The notes: generated from the sequence alone by a model not told the origin. A stretch of DNA of 46,118 nt from Pseudomonas fluorescens (GCF_000968015.1 NZ_LACH01000002.1:307850-353967), one strand, 5' to 3'; counted from the first letter of the stretch, positions 16,910 through 27,087 are shown. Translations and numbers: made by a program.

Positions 16910-19414
16910 TCAGGCCACGCTGATCAACTCGATTCGTATCGCGCATTTTTTGTAGTCGGTCTGCTTGGAGATCGGGTCGGTGGCATCGAGCGTGACTTTG
17001 TTGATCAGCTTGTTGGCGTCGAAAAACGGCACGAACACCAGTCCTTGCGGGGGCTTGTTACGCCCGCGAGTCTCGATGCGCGCACGGATCTCACCGCGTC
17101 GGCTGATCAACTTCACTTCACTGCCACGCCGCGCCTTCAAGGCCTTGGCATCTTCGGGGTGCATGTAGACCAATGCGTCCGGCACCGCTTTGTACAGTTC
17201 CTCGACGCGTTGGGTCATGCTGCCGGTGTGCCAGTGTTCGAGGACGCGCCCGGTGCTCAGCCAGAACGGGTAATCGGCATCCGGGGCTTCGGCTGGCGGC
17301 TCGTAGGGGAGGGCGAAGATGATCGCCTTCTTGTCCGGGTGGCCGTAGAACTGCACCTCGCTGCCTTTTTCCACGTAGGGGTCCAGCCCCTCGCGGTAAC
17401 GCCAGCGGGTTTCCTTGCCGTCCACCACCGGCCAGCGCAGGCCTCGTTCGCTGTGGTAGCGGTCGAACGTGGCAAGGTCATGTCCGTGGCCGCGACCGAA
17501 CTGGGCGTACTCCTCGAACAAACCTTTTTGCAGGTAGAAGCCAAACGCTTTGGCTTCATCATTTTTGTATCCGGCTTCCATTTGCTCGACCGGGAATTGG
17601 TCAACCTGGCCATTCTTGTAAAGCACCTCAAACAGGGTTTTGCCCTTGTGCTCAGGAGACGTGGCCAGTAACTCGGCGGGCCAGGTTTCATCGGTTGTGA
17701 AGCGCTTGGAAAACTCCAGCAACTGCCACAGGTCCGACTTGGCGTCCCCCGGTGCGCTCACCAATTGATGCCAGAATTGCGTACGCCGCTCGGCATTGCC
17801 AAAGGCGCCTTCCTTTTCCACCCACATGGCGCTGGGCAGGATCAGGTCGGCGGCTTGCGCGGAAACGGTAGGGTAGACATCGGAGACAATCACGAAATTA
17901 TCCGGGTTGCGCCAGCCCGGCAGGACTTCCTGCATGATGTTCGGCCCGGCGTGCATGTTGTTGCTGGCCTGGGTCCAGTAAACGTTGAGCACGCCGTCCT
18001 TGAGCATGCGGCTCTGTTCTACCGCGTGAAAACCAGGCTTCTCCTGAATGGTGCCGGCGGGCAGCTTCCAGATTTTTTCGGCGATGGCGCGATGTTTTGG
18101 GTTGGTCACCACCAGGTCGGCGGGCAAGCGGTGGGAGAAGGTCCCGACTTCGCGCGCCGTACCACAGGCCGACGGCTGTCCGGTGAGTGAGAAAGGGCTG
18201 TTGCCCGGTTCGCTGATCTTGCCGGTGAGCAGATGGATGTTGTAGATCAGGTTGTTGGCCCAGACGCCGCGAGTGTGCTGGTTGAAACCCATGGTCCAGA
18301 ACGACACGATTTTACGCTTGGGGTCGGCATACAACTCGGCCAAAGCCTTGAGCCTTTCAGCCGGAACGCCTGTCTCCTTGGCGGTTCGCTCCAGCGTGTA
18401 GGGTTTGACGAACGCTGCGTATTGTTCGAAGGAAATATCCGTCCAGGTGTTGGCCTTGGCGGCATTTTTTGCCTTCATTTCCCGTGGATCATCAGGGCGC
18501 AGGCCGTATCCGATGTCGTCGGCACCTTGGGCAAATCGGGTGTGTTTGGTAATGAAATCCTGGTTCACCGCGCCGCTTTCAATGATGTGGTTGGCGATGT
18601 AGTTAAGGATCATCAGGTCAGTTTGCGGCTTGAACACCATGGGGATGTCGGCCAGCTCGAAACTGCGATGTTCGAAGGTCGACAGCACAGCCACTTTCAC
18701 GTGAGGCTGGCTCAGGCGGCGGTCGGTGACTCGACTCCAGAGCACCGGGTGCATCTCGGCCATGTTCGAGCCCCAGAGCACGAAAGCATCGGTGGCTTCG
18801 ATGTCGTCATAGCACCCCATCGGCTCATCCATGCCAAAGGTGCGCATAAAGCCCATCACCGCCGAGGCCATGCAATGGCGGGCGTTGGGGTCGATGTTGT
18901 TGCTGCGAAAGCCTGCCTTCATCAGCTTGTTGGCGGCATAGCCTTCCCACACGGTCCATTGCCCGGAGCCGAACATGCCGACCGACCCGGGACCTTTGCT
19001 CTTCAAGGCCTCCTTGAATTTCAGCTCCATGATGTCGAAGGCCTTCTCCCAGCTGATCGGCTGGAATTCGCCTTGCTTGTCGAACTGGCCATTCTTCATG
19101 CGCAAAAGCGGTTGGGTCAGGCGATCAACGCCGTACATGATCTTCGAAAGGAAATAGCCCTTCACGCAGTTCAGTCCGCGGTTGACCTCTGCCTTGACGT
19201 CGCCGTGGGTGGCGACCACGCGGTTGTCCTTGGTCGCGACCATCACACTGCACCCGGTGCCGCAGAAACGGCAGGGCGCCTTATTCCAGTCCAGGGTGAC
19301 CATGTCTGCTTCGGTCACCAGATTACTGGCGTCGGTAATAATCGGCAGGCCAGCAGCGGCGGCTGCAATGGCGGCGGCCTGGGCTTTGACGAATTCGCGG
19401 CGCGTCATGCTCAT
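16910..19414 (-). CDS. napA: NapA catalytic subunit of periplasmic nitrate reductase
   Basis: An 834-residue molybdenum enzyme reducing nitrate to nitrite in the periplasm, of normal length. A Tat signal is seen at the start (TRREFVK, then [13 protein letters not shown]). The [4Fe-4S] site is CRFCGTGC near residue 48, completed by NCVKGYF. The cofactor-binding segments [16 protein letters not shown] and [16 protein letters not shown] and the C-terminal [17 protein letters not shown] are as in NapA. The start ATG has GAAGGAGATATCG upstream and lies inside the end of napD, which is in another frame. Confidence 0.95.
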   Translation of the reverse strand: MSMTRREFVKAQAAAIAAAAAGLPIITDASNLVTEADMVTLDWNKAPCRFCGTGCSVMVATKDNRVVATHGDVKAEVNRGLNCVKGYFLSKIMYGVDRLTQPLLRMKNGQFDKQGEFQPISWEKAFDIMELKFKEALKSKGPGSVGMFGSGQWTVWEGYAANKLMKAGFRSNNIDPNARHCMASAVMGFMRTFGMDEPMGCYDDIEATDAFVLWGSNMAEMHPVLWSRVTDRRLSQPHVKVAVLSTFEHRSFELADIPMVFKPQTDLMILNYIANHIIESGAVNQDFITKHTRFAQGADDIGYGLRPDDPREMKAKNAAKANTWTDISFEQYAAFVKPYTLERTAKETGVPAERLKALAELYADPKRKIVSFWTMGFNQHTRGVWANNLIYNIHLLTGKISEPGNSPFSLTGQPSACGTAREVGTFSHRLPADLVVTNPKHRAIAEKIWKLPAGTIQEKPGFHAVEQSRMLKDGVLNVYWTQASNNMHAGPNIMQEVLPGWRNPDNFVIVSDVYPTVSAQAADLILPSAMWVEKEGAFGNAERRTQFWHQLVSAPGDAKSDLWQLLEFSKRFTTDETWPAELLATSPEHKGKTLFEVLYKNGQVDQFPVEQMEAGYKNDEAKAFGFYLQKGLFEEYAQFGRGHGHDLATFDRYHSERGLRWPVVDGKETRWRYREGLDPYVEKGSEVQFYGHPDKKAIIFALPYEPPAEAPDADYPFWLSTGRVLEHWHTGSMTQRVEELYKAVPDALVYMHPEDAKALKARRGSEVKLISRRGEIRARIETRGRNKPPQGLVFVPFFDANKLINKVTLDATDPISKQTDYKKCAIRIELISVA

Positions 19415-19670
19415 TCGATATCTCCTTCGGGTTGAGGAGTTCGTGATAGATCAACGCCGCGTTGAGTACGCCCGGCAAGTTGTTGATCTGTTCGATGCGT
19501 TGAAGGATCTGACTTTCGTGTACGGCCTCAAGGACCACCACCAGTTTTCCCGCCGCACTTTCCTGAGGCAGTTCCAAACCGTCCAACAGGCGCAAGTTGG
19601 CTTTAACGGCGTCGAACAATTCGGGCCTGGCAAGTACTACAAGACTGGCGATATGCAGAGCTTCGTCCAT
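19323..19670 (-). CDS. napD: NapD chaperone for NapA
   Basis: A 115-residue cytoplasmic protein that binds the NapA Tat signal. The core ([17 protein letters not shown], then [15 protein letters not shown] and [16 protein letters not shown]) is typical NapD. The typical domain ends near residue 80; here the frame runs on for about 30 residues of Arg-rich sequence in another frame of napA, giving a 92-base overlap. Either this strain has a long tail or a stop near the napA start was lost. The start ATG has GGAG eight bases upstream. It follows napE by 37 bases. Confidence 0.85.
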   Translation of the reverse strand: MDEALHIASLVVLARPELFDAVKANLRLLDGLELPQESAAGKLVVVLEAVHESQILQRIEQINNLPGVLNAALIYHELLNPKEISNEHDAPRIRQSPGRRHCSRRCWPADYYRRQ

Positions 19671-19707
19671 GCGCTGGCTCCAATAGGCTTTCAGAAAAAG
19701 CTATTAG

Positions 19708-19875
19708 TTAGTTGGGTGGTCCCGGTGGGCCGTACAGCATCTGGAAAAACCAGACGATAAAACCGTAACCGCCGACGATAGCGATCGACAGCAGCGGAAA
19801 AAGGCAGACGACAAGAAAGAGAAACAGCCGGGTTTCCTTGCGGCGCTGAGGTTTTCGTTCTTCAGCCAATGACAT
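19708..19875 (-). CDS. napE: NapE small membrane protein
   Basis: A 55-residue product (MSLAEERKPQRRKETRLFLF, then a single helix and the tail QMLYGPPGPPN). A short basic cytoplasmic N-terminus, one helix and the GPPGPP end are the marks of NapE, a nap-operon protein of unknown role. The ATG complementary to 19873-19875 follows GGAGATTACTC. It opens the operon napE-napD-napA-napB-napC; napF, present in some pseudomonads, is absent. Confidence 0.9.
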   Translation of the reverse strand: MSLAEERKPQRRKETRLFLFLVVCLFPLLSIAIVGGYGFIVWFFQMLYGPPGPPN

Positions 19876-20102
19876 GAGTAATCTCCTGCCGAACGTGCAG
19901 TCAGACTAGATCACGAAGTTTTTGCAGGTTTTCTGGCGGGGTTTTTACAGACCGACGGTAGTTAACCCGTGCTCCAATGTCGCAACGGGTTATAACGTTT
20001 TAGATCATTACTTCATTTAGTTACCTGGTTGCGTTGTATTGCCAGGTATTCGCTTTTCGATAAATGGTTTGGCAAAGCATTTCAACCGTAGTCGAACGGC
20101 TT
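19876..20102 (-). promoter_or_regulatory. Upstream region of the nap operon
   Basis: The 227 bases between napE and the arsH remnant must hold the nap promoter. I looked for an Anr/FNR box (TTGAT-N4-ATCAA) and did not find one. The region is AT-richer than its surroundings, with several T-runs on the plus strand. No confident -10/-35 pair was chosen. Confidence 0.3.
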
Positions 20103-20729
20103 TCAAATCGATCGCTGATTTACACGCTGAGTCAGTTCTTCCGCTGACTCCTTGCGTTCCGAGTAGCGGTCAACCAGATCCGGGCGCTCGCGCAGCAGCA
20201 ACGTGAACTTCACCAGTTCTTCCATGACGTCTACCACCCGGTCATACAGCGAGGACGGTTTCATGCGGTTGCCCTCGTCAAACTCCAGATAAGCCTTCGG
20301 CACGGAAGATTGATTAGGGATTGTGAACATCCGCATCCAGCGGCCCAGCACGCGAAGCTGATTCACCACGTTAAAGGATTGGGAACCGCCGCTGACTTGC
20401 ATGACGGCGAGCGTTTTTCCTTGGGTCGGGCGAACGGCGCCCAGGGCCAGCGGCACCCAGTCAATCTGGGCCTTGAATACGGCAGACATGGCGCCGTGGC
20501 GTTCGGGTGAACACCAGACCTGTCCTTCAGACCATTGCATCAGCTCAAGTAACTCCTGAACTTTCGGGTGATCGCCGGGTGCGTCATCCGGGAGCGGTAG
20601 CCCCGATGGATTGAAAATCCGCGTCTCTGCACCGAAATGTTCGAGCAGCCGCGCTGCTTCTTCGACCAGCAGCCGACTGAATGACCGTGCGCGGGTCGAC
20701 CCGTACAGCAACAGGATTCGTGGCTTGTG
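20103..20729 (-). pseudogene. arsH: ArsH, 5'-truncated
   Basis: The frame encodes about 209 residues of ArsH, an NADPH-dependent FMN reductase that oxidises methylarsenicals and gives arsenic resistance. Clear features are [20 protein letters not shown] at the break, the [20 protein letters not shown] motif and [20 protein letters not shown]. ArsH is normally about 235 residues, and the first 25-30, with the start codon and promoter, are missing. The open frame runs on past 20729, but there it is antisense to the amidohydrolase gene, so the long fused frame is an accident. The rest of an ars operon is absent here. Confidence 0.8.
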
Positions 20730-22112
20730 TTGGCCGCGCTCAAGACCAACCGTCCAATTCAAGTCCGTTCCACCGACTTCCATACGGTGCTGACCAACTC
20801 TCGCGGCCTGGCGGTCGCCGGCATCAACAAGCAAACGGCCAACCCCGGTGACGGCAAGTACATGCGCGACAGCGCCGGCAACCCGAACGGCATCTGCGAA
20901 GACGGAGCCGCCGATGCCATGGCTGCCGTGGTGCCACCCGCCACCGACGCAGAGAAACTCAATCAGACCCGCGCGGCGCTCGACGCTATGCGCCAGCAAG
21001 GCATCACCAGTTTCTTCGATTCCTTGTCGGGGCCGGAAAATGGCAAAGCGTTTACCACCCTGCAGCAGTCGGGTGAGCTGACGGCCCGGGCCTTGCTGGC
21101 GATCAAACTCGACCCTGCCGCCGCCGCTGCCGACCCGGACAAAACCATCGCCGAGGCCAAGGCAATGGCCACTACCTACGACCAGGGCGAAGCGAAACCG
21201 GCGCCGGGCGTGAGCATGCGCCACGTCAAATTGTTCATGGACGGCATCATCAACGCGCCGGCGGACACAGGTGCAATGTTGACGCCGTACCTGCGCAATG
21301 CCGGCACCGATACGGCGCCGAAGTGGACACCCGGCAAGAACACCGGCGAGCTTTACTTCCCGCCGCAAGTGCTCAACCCGCTGCTGCTGAAAGCCGTGCA
21401 GGCCGGCCTCGATCCGCACCTTCACGCTACCGGAGACCGCGCGGTGCGTGACTCACTGAATGGCATCGAATACGTGCGCCAGCAACTGCCCGGCAATGAC
21501 TTCCGCCCGACCATTACTCACAACGAGTCGGTGGACCCTGCCGACTATGCGCGTTTCAAGGCGCTCGATGTGACTGCCAACATGTCTTTCCAGTGGGCCC
21601 AGCAGGCACCGTCCACGGTCGACGGTACCAACGAGCATCTGGGGGCTGCGCGATTTGCCCGCATGGAGCCGTCCGGCAGCATCGCCCGTGCCGGCGGCCG
21701 TGTTGCGTATGGCAGCGACTGGCCCGTCGACCCGCTCGACGAGTTCCTGGCGTTGAAAATCGGTGTTACCCGTTCAGGTGATCCGCTGAACCCGCACAGT
21801 TACGGGCCCAAGTATGCGGGCAGGCTGAATGCCGACCCGGGGCTGTCGCGCACTGAAGTGTTGCGCACCATCACCATGAACGCTGCCGAGCAGTTGAAAC
21901 TGGACGCTGTTGTCGGTTCGGTCGAGGTCGGCAAGTTCGCCGACTTGATCGTATTGGACAAGAACTTCATGCAGGTCCCCGAGGAGGCGTTGGCTCGAAA
22001 TAACGTGCTGCTGACGGTCGTGGGCGGCCAGGTCGTGTGGGCCAAGGCGCCGTTCGTTGGCCTTGATCCGAAGGCGTTGTCCCAGGCATCAACCACCCGT
22101 CCTGCCCAATAA
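20727..22112 (+). pseudogene. Amidohydrolase (YtcJ-like), 5'-truncated
   Basis: About 461 residues of a metal-dependent amidohydrolase. Visible motifs are [16 protein letters not shown] near the middle, SVDPADYARFK-type sequence, and RVAYGSDWPVDPLDEFLALK. The C-terminal KFADLIVLDKNFMQVP matches the family composite domain. Intact relatives (such as the next gene, 580 residues) start with a signal peptide and a metal-binding HxH around residue 88; that whole part is missing. The break at 20727-20735 coincides with the break in arsH. Without the HxH site the product should be inactive. It is followed after 18 bases by the intact amidohydrolase. Confidence 0.75.
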
Positions 22113-22130
22113 AAACAAGAGAGTGTTCCG

Positions 22131-23873
22131 ATGCAGCGATTTATTCCAAACCTGTTGGCCGCAGCCCTGGCTTTTTCTTCGGTGCAAGCCATGGCCGCCG
22201 CTGACCTTGTGTTGTTCAACGGTAAGGTATTCACCGCCGAACCCGGTCAGGGACTGGTCCAGGCAGTGGCCGTGCAAGACGGCAAGATTCTCAAAGTGGG
22301 CAGTAATGCCGAGATCAACGCCCTGGCCGACACCGGCACGCAACGGATCGATCTGGCGGGCAAGGTGCTGATGCCGGGAATGATTGATACCCACAGTCAC
22401 CCGGTGGTTGCGGCCTTCGACAGCATGGGAGCCAACCTGCTGGATGAAGTCAAACCGTTGCCGGAACTTGAACAGTGGATTATCGAACAGGATCAGGCGG
22501 GCATTGCGCGGACCGGTGACGTGATCAGCATCGCCGGGGTGAGTTCGGCCTATTGGGACAAGAGCCGTGAGCTGGGCCAGCGTTTCAATCAGGGACGCTG
22601 GGCGGATCAACTGGTGGTCCTCAGCGGGATCGACGGGCACACCGGCTGGGCCAACAACGCCATGCTCAAGCGCCTGAAGATCGACGCGGCGCTGGTAAAA
22701 GGCCTGTCGGAACAGGATCGCAGCTATGTGGGTCATGACGCGGATTTCACCCCCAATGGTTATTTTGCCGAGTCGCGCTGGGACCAGGTACGCAGCCAGA
22801 TCCCCGCGCCCAGCGACGAGATCATGTTGAAAGCCGCCCGCGAGGCCGTGAAGGTCAATAATCAATACGGCGTCACCGCCTGGATGGACGCGGCGGCGAA
22901 TGCCGGCAGTGGCGATTCGCTGTTCGATTTCAAGGCAACCGAGCAGAGTTACGGCGTGCTGCCGCTTTACCGCGAACTGGCAGAGAAGGGCGAGCTCAAT
23001 GCCCACGTCGCCGCGCTGCTGTTGGCCAACCCGAAAAGCCGACCTGCCGACCTGGAAGTGCTGGCCAAGGTCATGAAGAAATTCGAGGGTGTACCCAACC
23101 TGAGTTTTCCTGGCATCAAGGTATTCGCCGATGGCGTTCTGGAGTTTCCGGGGCAGACCGCCGCGGTCATCGTTCCCTTCAAGAACAGTCATAAAAACGG
23201 TCAACTGCTGATCGACCCCGCGCACTTCGGTGAGTTGGTCGTGGCAGCGGAGAAACGCGACTGGATTGTGCACATGCATGCGGTCGGCGACCGTGCGGTG
23301 CGTGAATCACTCAATGGTTTTGCCTACGCGCGCAAACTCAACCCGACACCGGTGGCTCATAGCATCAGCCACCTGCAACTGGTCAACCCAAAAGAGTTTC
23401 CGCGCTTCAAGCAACTGGGCGTGATCGCTTCCATGCAATTGCTGTGGGCCACCGGCGAGAGTTACACCGTCGAGCTCGTCAAACCCTATATCAGCGCGTT
23501 TGCTTACGGTTATCAGTATCCCGCCAAGTCCCTGCATAACGCCGGTGCGGTCATCGCCGGTGGCAGTGACTGGCCGGTATCCAGCCCCAATCCATGGAAC
23601 GCCATCGCTCAGGCGAGTACGCGCAAAGGGCCATTGGGCGTGTTGAATGCCAAGGAGAGCATCGATCGCCAGACCATGTTCTACGCCTACACGCTGAATG
23701 CCGCCAAGGCCCTGCGCCTGGAGCAGCAGATTGGTTCGCTGACACCCGGCAAACAGGCCGATCTGATCATCCTCGACCGCGATGTCTTCAAGGTCAGCGA
23801 TGACGAACTGTTCGACACCAAGGTCCTGAAGACCTTCTTCGCCGGCAAAGAGGTGTACGCGCCCGCGTCTTGA
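22131..23873 (+). CDS. Secreted metal-dependent amidohydrolase (YtcJ-like)
   Basis: A 580-residue enzyme of the amidohydrolase superfamily. It has a signal peptide (FIPNLLAAALAFSSVQAMA), so it should act in the periplasm. The metal site HxH is in MPGMIDTHSHP (DTHSH at 86-90); further motifs are HMHAVGDRAVRESLNG, HSISHLQLVNPKEF and VIAGGSDWPVSSPNPW, with the terminal PGKQADLIILDRD. The substrate is unknown; YtcJ-like enzymes hydrolyse amide or carbamate-like compounds. It is about 110 bases ahead of the TorF porin gene and lies in an operon with an NCS1 permease. It is paralogous to the broken gene before it. Confidence 0.8.
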   Translation: MQRFIPNLLAAALAFSSVQAMAAADLVLFNGKVFTAEPGQGLVQAVAVQDGKILKVGSNAEINALADTGTQRIDLAGKVLMPGMIDTHSHPVVAAFDSMGANLLDEVKPLPELEQWIIEQDQAGIARTGDVISIAGVSSAYWDKSRELGQRFNQGRWADQLVVLSGIDGHTGWANNAMLKRLKIDAALVKGLSEQDRSYVGHDADFTPNGYFAESRWDQVRSQIPAPSDEIMLKAAREAVKVNNQYGVTAWMDAAANAGSGDSLFDFKATEQSYGVLPLYRELAEKGELNAHVAALLLANPKSRPADLEVLAKVMKKFEGVPNLSFPGIKVFADGVLEFPGQTAAVIVPFKNSHKNGQLLIDPAHFGELVVAAEKRDWIVHMHAVGDRAVRESLNGFAYARKLNPTPVAHSISHLQLVNPKEFPRFKQLGVIASMQLLWATGESYTVELVKPYISAFAYGYQYPAKSLHNAGAVIAGGSDWPVSSPNPWNAIAQASTRKGPLGVLNAKESIDRQTMFYAYTLNAAKALRLEQQIGSLTPGKQADLIILDRDVFKVSDDELFDTKVLKTFFAGKEVYAPAS

Positions 23874-23983
23874 CCCTCCGTTCACCCGCACCACGCAACA
23901 GACGCCTGGCTCCTCGTACGACGAGGGGCTCGGCATCGCCATGCCTGAAATAACCCGCACCTCCATAACAATAAGAGACTTGT

Positions 23984-24724
23984 ATGAACGCACGCTCAGT
24001 ATTGACCCTTGCCACGCTTGTATTGGCACCCCTGACTACCCAGGCGCTGACACTCAACGATGACTTCAGTCTGGACATGACCCTGGGAGTCTTCAGCGAC
24101 TACCGCACCCGTGGCATTTCGCAAACCCTTGGGGATCCGGCGGCTCAGGCCGGCGCCACGCTGATGCACAGCAGCGGCCTGTACGTTGGCGCCTGGACCT
24201 CGAATGTCGATTTCGGCGGCGAGTTCAAGACACGGCAGGAACTCGAGTATTACGCGGGCTACTACTGGCAGGCGACCGAGGCCATCAGCCTCGACCTGGG
24301 GTACATCAAGTACGACTATCCAAAAGAGGGCCAATTCAACTTGAGTGAGGTCTACGCCGTCCTTGACGTTTATGGCGTGAAGCTCGGCGCTTACTACTCA
24401 AACGATACGCCGAACTTCTTTGGCGAGGACCAGGACACCCTTTACACCTACCTCAGCTACAAAATCGAATTGCCGGCCGAAATCGGCCTGGACCTGCGCG
24501 TGGGCCGCAACGATGTCAAAGCCCCGGCTTTCTGGTCCGCCAGCGGCGAAAGTCGTGATGCCTACAGCGAGTGGGAAGCCAAGTTGACCCGTGACTTCGT
24601 GGGGGTGACCTGGGGCCTTAGCTACATTGATACCGACCTGTCGAAAAGCGAATGCACGAGCTGGTATGGCTATGGAGATTTGTGCTCCGCCACGGTGGTT
24701 GCCAGTGCCAGCAAGGCGTTCTAA
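23984..24724 (+). CDS. TorF family putative porin
   Basis: A 246-residue outer membrane barrel with signal peptide (VLTLATLVLAPLTTQA). The family mark is seen right after it: DMTLGVFSDYRTRGISQTLG, followed by alternating strands such as GLYVGAWTSNVDFGG and YYAGYYWQATEAISLDLGY. The C-terminus ends in aromatic ASKAF, as barrels do. TorF-type proteins are thought to let small nitrogenous solutes through the outer membrane. Its place between the amidohydrolase and the NCS1 permease suggests uptake of their substrate or product. Confidence 0.75.
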   Translation: MNARSVLTLATLVLAPLTTQALTLNDDFSLDMTLGVFSDYRTRGISQTLGDPAAQAGATLMHSSGLYVGAWTSNVDFGGEFKTRQELEYYAGYYWQATEAISLDLGYIKYDYPKEGQFNLSEVYAVLDVYGVKLGAYYSNDTPNFFGEDQDTLYTYLSYKIELPAEIGLDLRVGRNDVKAPAFWSASGESRDAYSEWEAKLTRDFVGVTWGLSYIDTDLSKSECTSWYGYGDLCSATVVASASKAF

Positions 24725-24774
24725 GCGTTCGAGCCCACACCCTAAAAACAAGCGCCTCAAAGGAAAACAGCGTA

Positions 24775-26187
24775 ATGACCAAGGTCAGCGATAGTCAGCA
24801 GCGAAGTTCCCTGATCGAAACACGTTCGATCGATTACATCCCCGAGGCCGAGCGTCATGGCAGCCTCTACAGCCAGTTCACCCTGTGGCTCGGCGCCAAC
24901 CTGCAAATCACCGCGATTGTCACCGGCGCCCTGGCCGTGGTGCTGGGCGGCGATGTGTTCTGGTCGCTCATCGGCTTGCTGATCGGCCAGGTACTCGGCG
25001 GCGCAGTGGTTGCCCTGCACGCGGCGCAAGGGCCGAAGCTCGGCCTGCCGCAGATGATCTCCAGTCGTGTGCAGTTCGGGGTATACGGGGCGGCTATCCC
25101 GATTGTGCTGGTGTGCCTGATGTACCTCGGTTTCAGCGCCACCGGCGCGGTGTTGTCGGGGCAGGCGATTGCCCAGTTGATCCATGTCAGCGACAGCGCC
25201 GGCATCCTGATTTTTGCCTCCTGCATCGCGTTTCTGACGATCTTCGGTTACCGGGTCATCCACCTGGTCGGCCGGGTGGCCAGCGTGCTGGGCATCATCG
25301 CCTTCGTCTATCTGTTCACCCGGCTGATGACCCTCAACGATATCGGCCTGTTGCTGGAAAACCGTCACTTCGGCTGGAGTACTTTCCTGCTGGCGGTGTC
25401 GTTATCCGCGTCCTGGCAGATCGCCTTTGGCCCTTATGTGGCGGACTACTCACGCTACCTGCCGAGCAAGACTTCGTCGTGGAAGACGTTCGCTGCCGTC
25501 GGGCTCGGAACGGTGCTGGGCGCCCAGGCGTCCATGGTGCTGGGGGTGTTCGCCGCGGCGTTGGCCGGTGCGAACTTTCGCGGTCATGAGGTGGCGACCA
25601 TCGTCGGGTTGGGCAGCACCGGTGTGATGGCGTCCTTGCTGTACTTGAGCGTGGTGTTCGGCAAGGTCACGGTGTCCACGCTTAACGCTTATGGCAGCTT
25701 CATGTGCGTGGCCACCATCATCAGTGGTTTGCGCAGTCGTCTGGAGATTTCCGCCCGGCAGCGGATGGTGTTTGTGTTGGTGATTGTCGCGGCCTCCACC
25801 ACGCTCGCGCTATTGGGGCAGTACTCGTTTCTCAACACCTTCAAGTACTTCATCCTGTTTTTGCTGACCTTCTTCACACCGTGGAGCGCGATCAATCTGG
25901 TGGATTACTACTTCATCAACAAAGAGCGCTATGACATCCCGGCATTGTCCGACCCGGCGGGTCGTTATGGTCGCTGGAACACGCGCGGGATCAGCGTGTA
26001 TGTCATCGGTGTATTGATCCAGCTGCCCTTCGTCGATACGCACTTCTTCTCCGGGCCGATGGTCGCGCAGCTCGGCGGTGTCGATATTTCCTGGATCGTT
26101 GGTCTGGTGGTGCCGGGTATCTTCTACTACCTGCTGGCCAGGACCTCGGCGTTGGCGGTGTTGCCTGAACAGGGTTCGAAAGCCTGA
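24775..26187 (+). CDS. NCS1 family (cytosine/purine-type) permease
   Basis: A 470-residue inner-membrane transporter with about 12 helices, of the nucleobase:cation symporter-1 group. N-terminal features are IDYIPEAERHGSLYSQFTLW, then LGLPQMISSRVQFGVYGAAI (the conserved substrate/Na+ site region) and SWQIAFGPYVADYSRYLP. FTPWSAINLVDYYF is seen late in the chain, as in the family. Likely substrates are cytosine, purines, hydantoins or allantoin-like molecules. The start ATG 24775 follows AAAGGAAAACAG. It closes the operon with the amidohydrolases and the TorF porin. Confidence 0.8.
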   Translation: MTKVSDSQQRSSLIETRSIDYIPEAERHGSLYSQFTLWLGANLQITAIVTGALAVVLGGDVFWSLIGLLIGQVLGGAVVALHAAQGPKLGLPQMISSRVQFGVYGAAIPIVLVCLMYLGFSATGAVLSGQAIAQLIHVSDSAGILIFASCIAFLTIFGYRVIHLVGRVASVLGIIAFVYLFTRLMTLNDIGLLLENRHFGWSTFLLAVSLSASWQIAFGPYVADYSRYLPSKTSSWKTFAAVGLGTVLGAQASMVLGVFAAALAGANFRGHEVATIVGLGSTGVMASLLYLSVVFGKVTVSTLNAYGSFMCVATIISGLRSRLEISARQRMVFVLVIVAASTTLALLGQYSFLNTFKYFILFLLTFFTPWSAINLVDYYFINKERYDIPALSDPAGRYGRWNTRGISVYVIGVLIQLPFVDTHFFSGPMVAQLGGVDISWIVGLVVPGIFYYLLARTSALAVLPEQGSKA

Positions 26188-26199
26188 CATTCGCAACAA

Positions 26200-26227
26200 C
26201 TCTCACACCCTTTGCCGGGTGTGAGAG
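26200..26227. terminator. 11-bp hairpin after the permease gene
   Basis: The arms CTCTCACACCC and GGGTGTGAGAG are perfect complements with a 6-base loop, 12 bases past the permease stop. No T-run follows on either strand, so it may only stabilise the 3' end or act with another factor. Confidence 0.45.
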
Positions 26228-26337
26228 AGCGCTGTTCAGTCGTCGGGACAAATCAATACGCGGTGCTAGACTTTCAGGCTGATCAGCCTCAGGAGGCTGT
26301 CGATCAACTGGCGGCTTATCCCTGTTGCGAGGCCGGT

Positions 26338-27060
26338 ATGGACGAGGCGAAAACGGCGCAAATCAAACAGCGAAACCTGACGGCGGAACTGGTCGCCAGT
26401 GTTGAGCGCTTTGAGCCTGATCCCGGACCCGAACCGGGCACGACCGAACACACCCAGGCTGAATTCGATACGATGGTGGCGGCGCTTTTACGTGAATACC
26501 AACCGCAAGAGCTTTGGGTATTTGCCTACGGCTCTCTGATCTGGAATCCGGAGTTCGAATTTGTGGAAAGCCGTAGCGCCACTGCCTATGGCTGGCATCG
26601 GTCGTTCTGCCTGACACTGACTCGCTGGCGCGGCACTCGCGAGTTGCCGGCCCTGATGTTGGCCCTCGACCGAGGCGGAAGCTGCAATGGGTTGGCGTAC
26701 CGACTTCCAGCACAGGACCACTTCAAACAACTGGGGCTGTTAATGTTCCGGGAAATTGATGCCAACCCGCCGACCAATGTTCCGCGCTGGATTTCAGTCA
26801 AGACCGAAACCGGGATACTGCGTGCATTAGCCTTTGTCGCAGCACGTGACGGCAAGGCCTATGCGGGCAAGTTACCGATGGAAAGGGTCGCCCACGTATT
26901 GGCTCGTGCAGCGGGGCATTGGGGCTCGGCGGCTCAATATCTTTTTCGGACGGTGACCATGCTCAAGGAGCACGGCATTCGTGATCGTAATATGAGACGG
27001 ATAGAAAGCCTGGTCGCACAGGAGATCGAAGAGGTAGTGTTCGCTGCGAAGAAACCCTAG
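26338..27060 (+). CDS. ChaC-like gamma-glutamylcyclotransferase
   Basis: A 240-residue cytoplasmic enzyme that splits glutathione or gamma-glutamyl peptides to 5-oxoproline. The family opening LWVFAYGSLIWNPEFEF (about residues 60-76) has the substrate-binding YGSL loop. Further on are HRSFCLTLTRWRGTRELPAL and the region AYRLPAQDHFKQLGLLMFRE that bears the catalytic Glu. The N-terminal 55 residues are an acidic helical extension. The start ATG 26338 has GAGG close upstream; the GTG at 26212 lies inside a hairpin. Confidence 0.8.
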   Translation: MDEAKTAQIKQRNLTAELVASVERFEPDPGPEPGTTEHTQAEFDTMVAALLREYQPQELWVFAYGSLIWNPEFEFVESRSATAYGWHRSFCLTLTRWRGTRELPALMLALDRGGSCNGLAYRLPAQDHFKQLGLLMFREIDANPPTNVPRWISVKTETGILRALAFVAARDGKAYAGKLPMERVAHVLARAAGHWGSAAQYLFRTVTMLKEHGIRDRNMRRIESLVAQEIEEVVFAAKKP

Positions 27061-27087
27061 AACAGCATCCGTACGGAGACGACAACC

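Noticed and set aside
18233..19435. A 400-residue plus-strand frame
   Set aside because: It is antisense to napA, whose identity is certain; no ribosome binding site precedes it.
19876..20102. Anr/FNR box for the nap operon
   Set aside because: No TTGAT-N4-ATCAA match was found on either strand.
20730..21425. A 440-residue minus-strand frame that joins ArsH to a long N-terminus
   Set aside because: The added part is antisense to the amidohydrolase coding sequence and has low-complexity Val/Arg/Gly composition typical of shadow frames; ArsH has no such extension.
22089..23279. A 396-residue minus-strand frame
   Set aside because: It is antisense to the intact amidohydrolase and has shadow composition.
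26200..26227. Rho-independent terminator in the strict sense
   Set aside because: The stem is strong but no T-run follows, so it is listed only as a hairpin with lower confidence.
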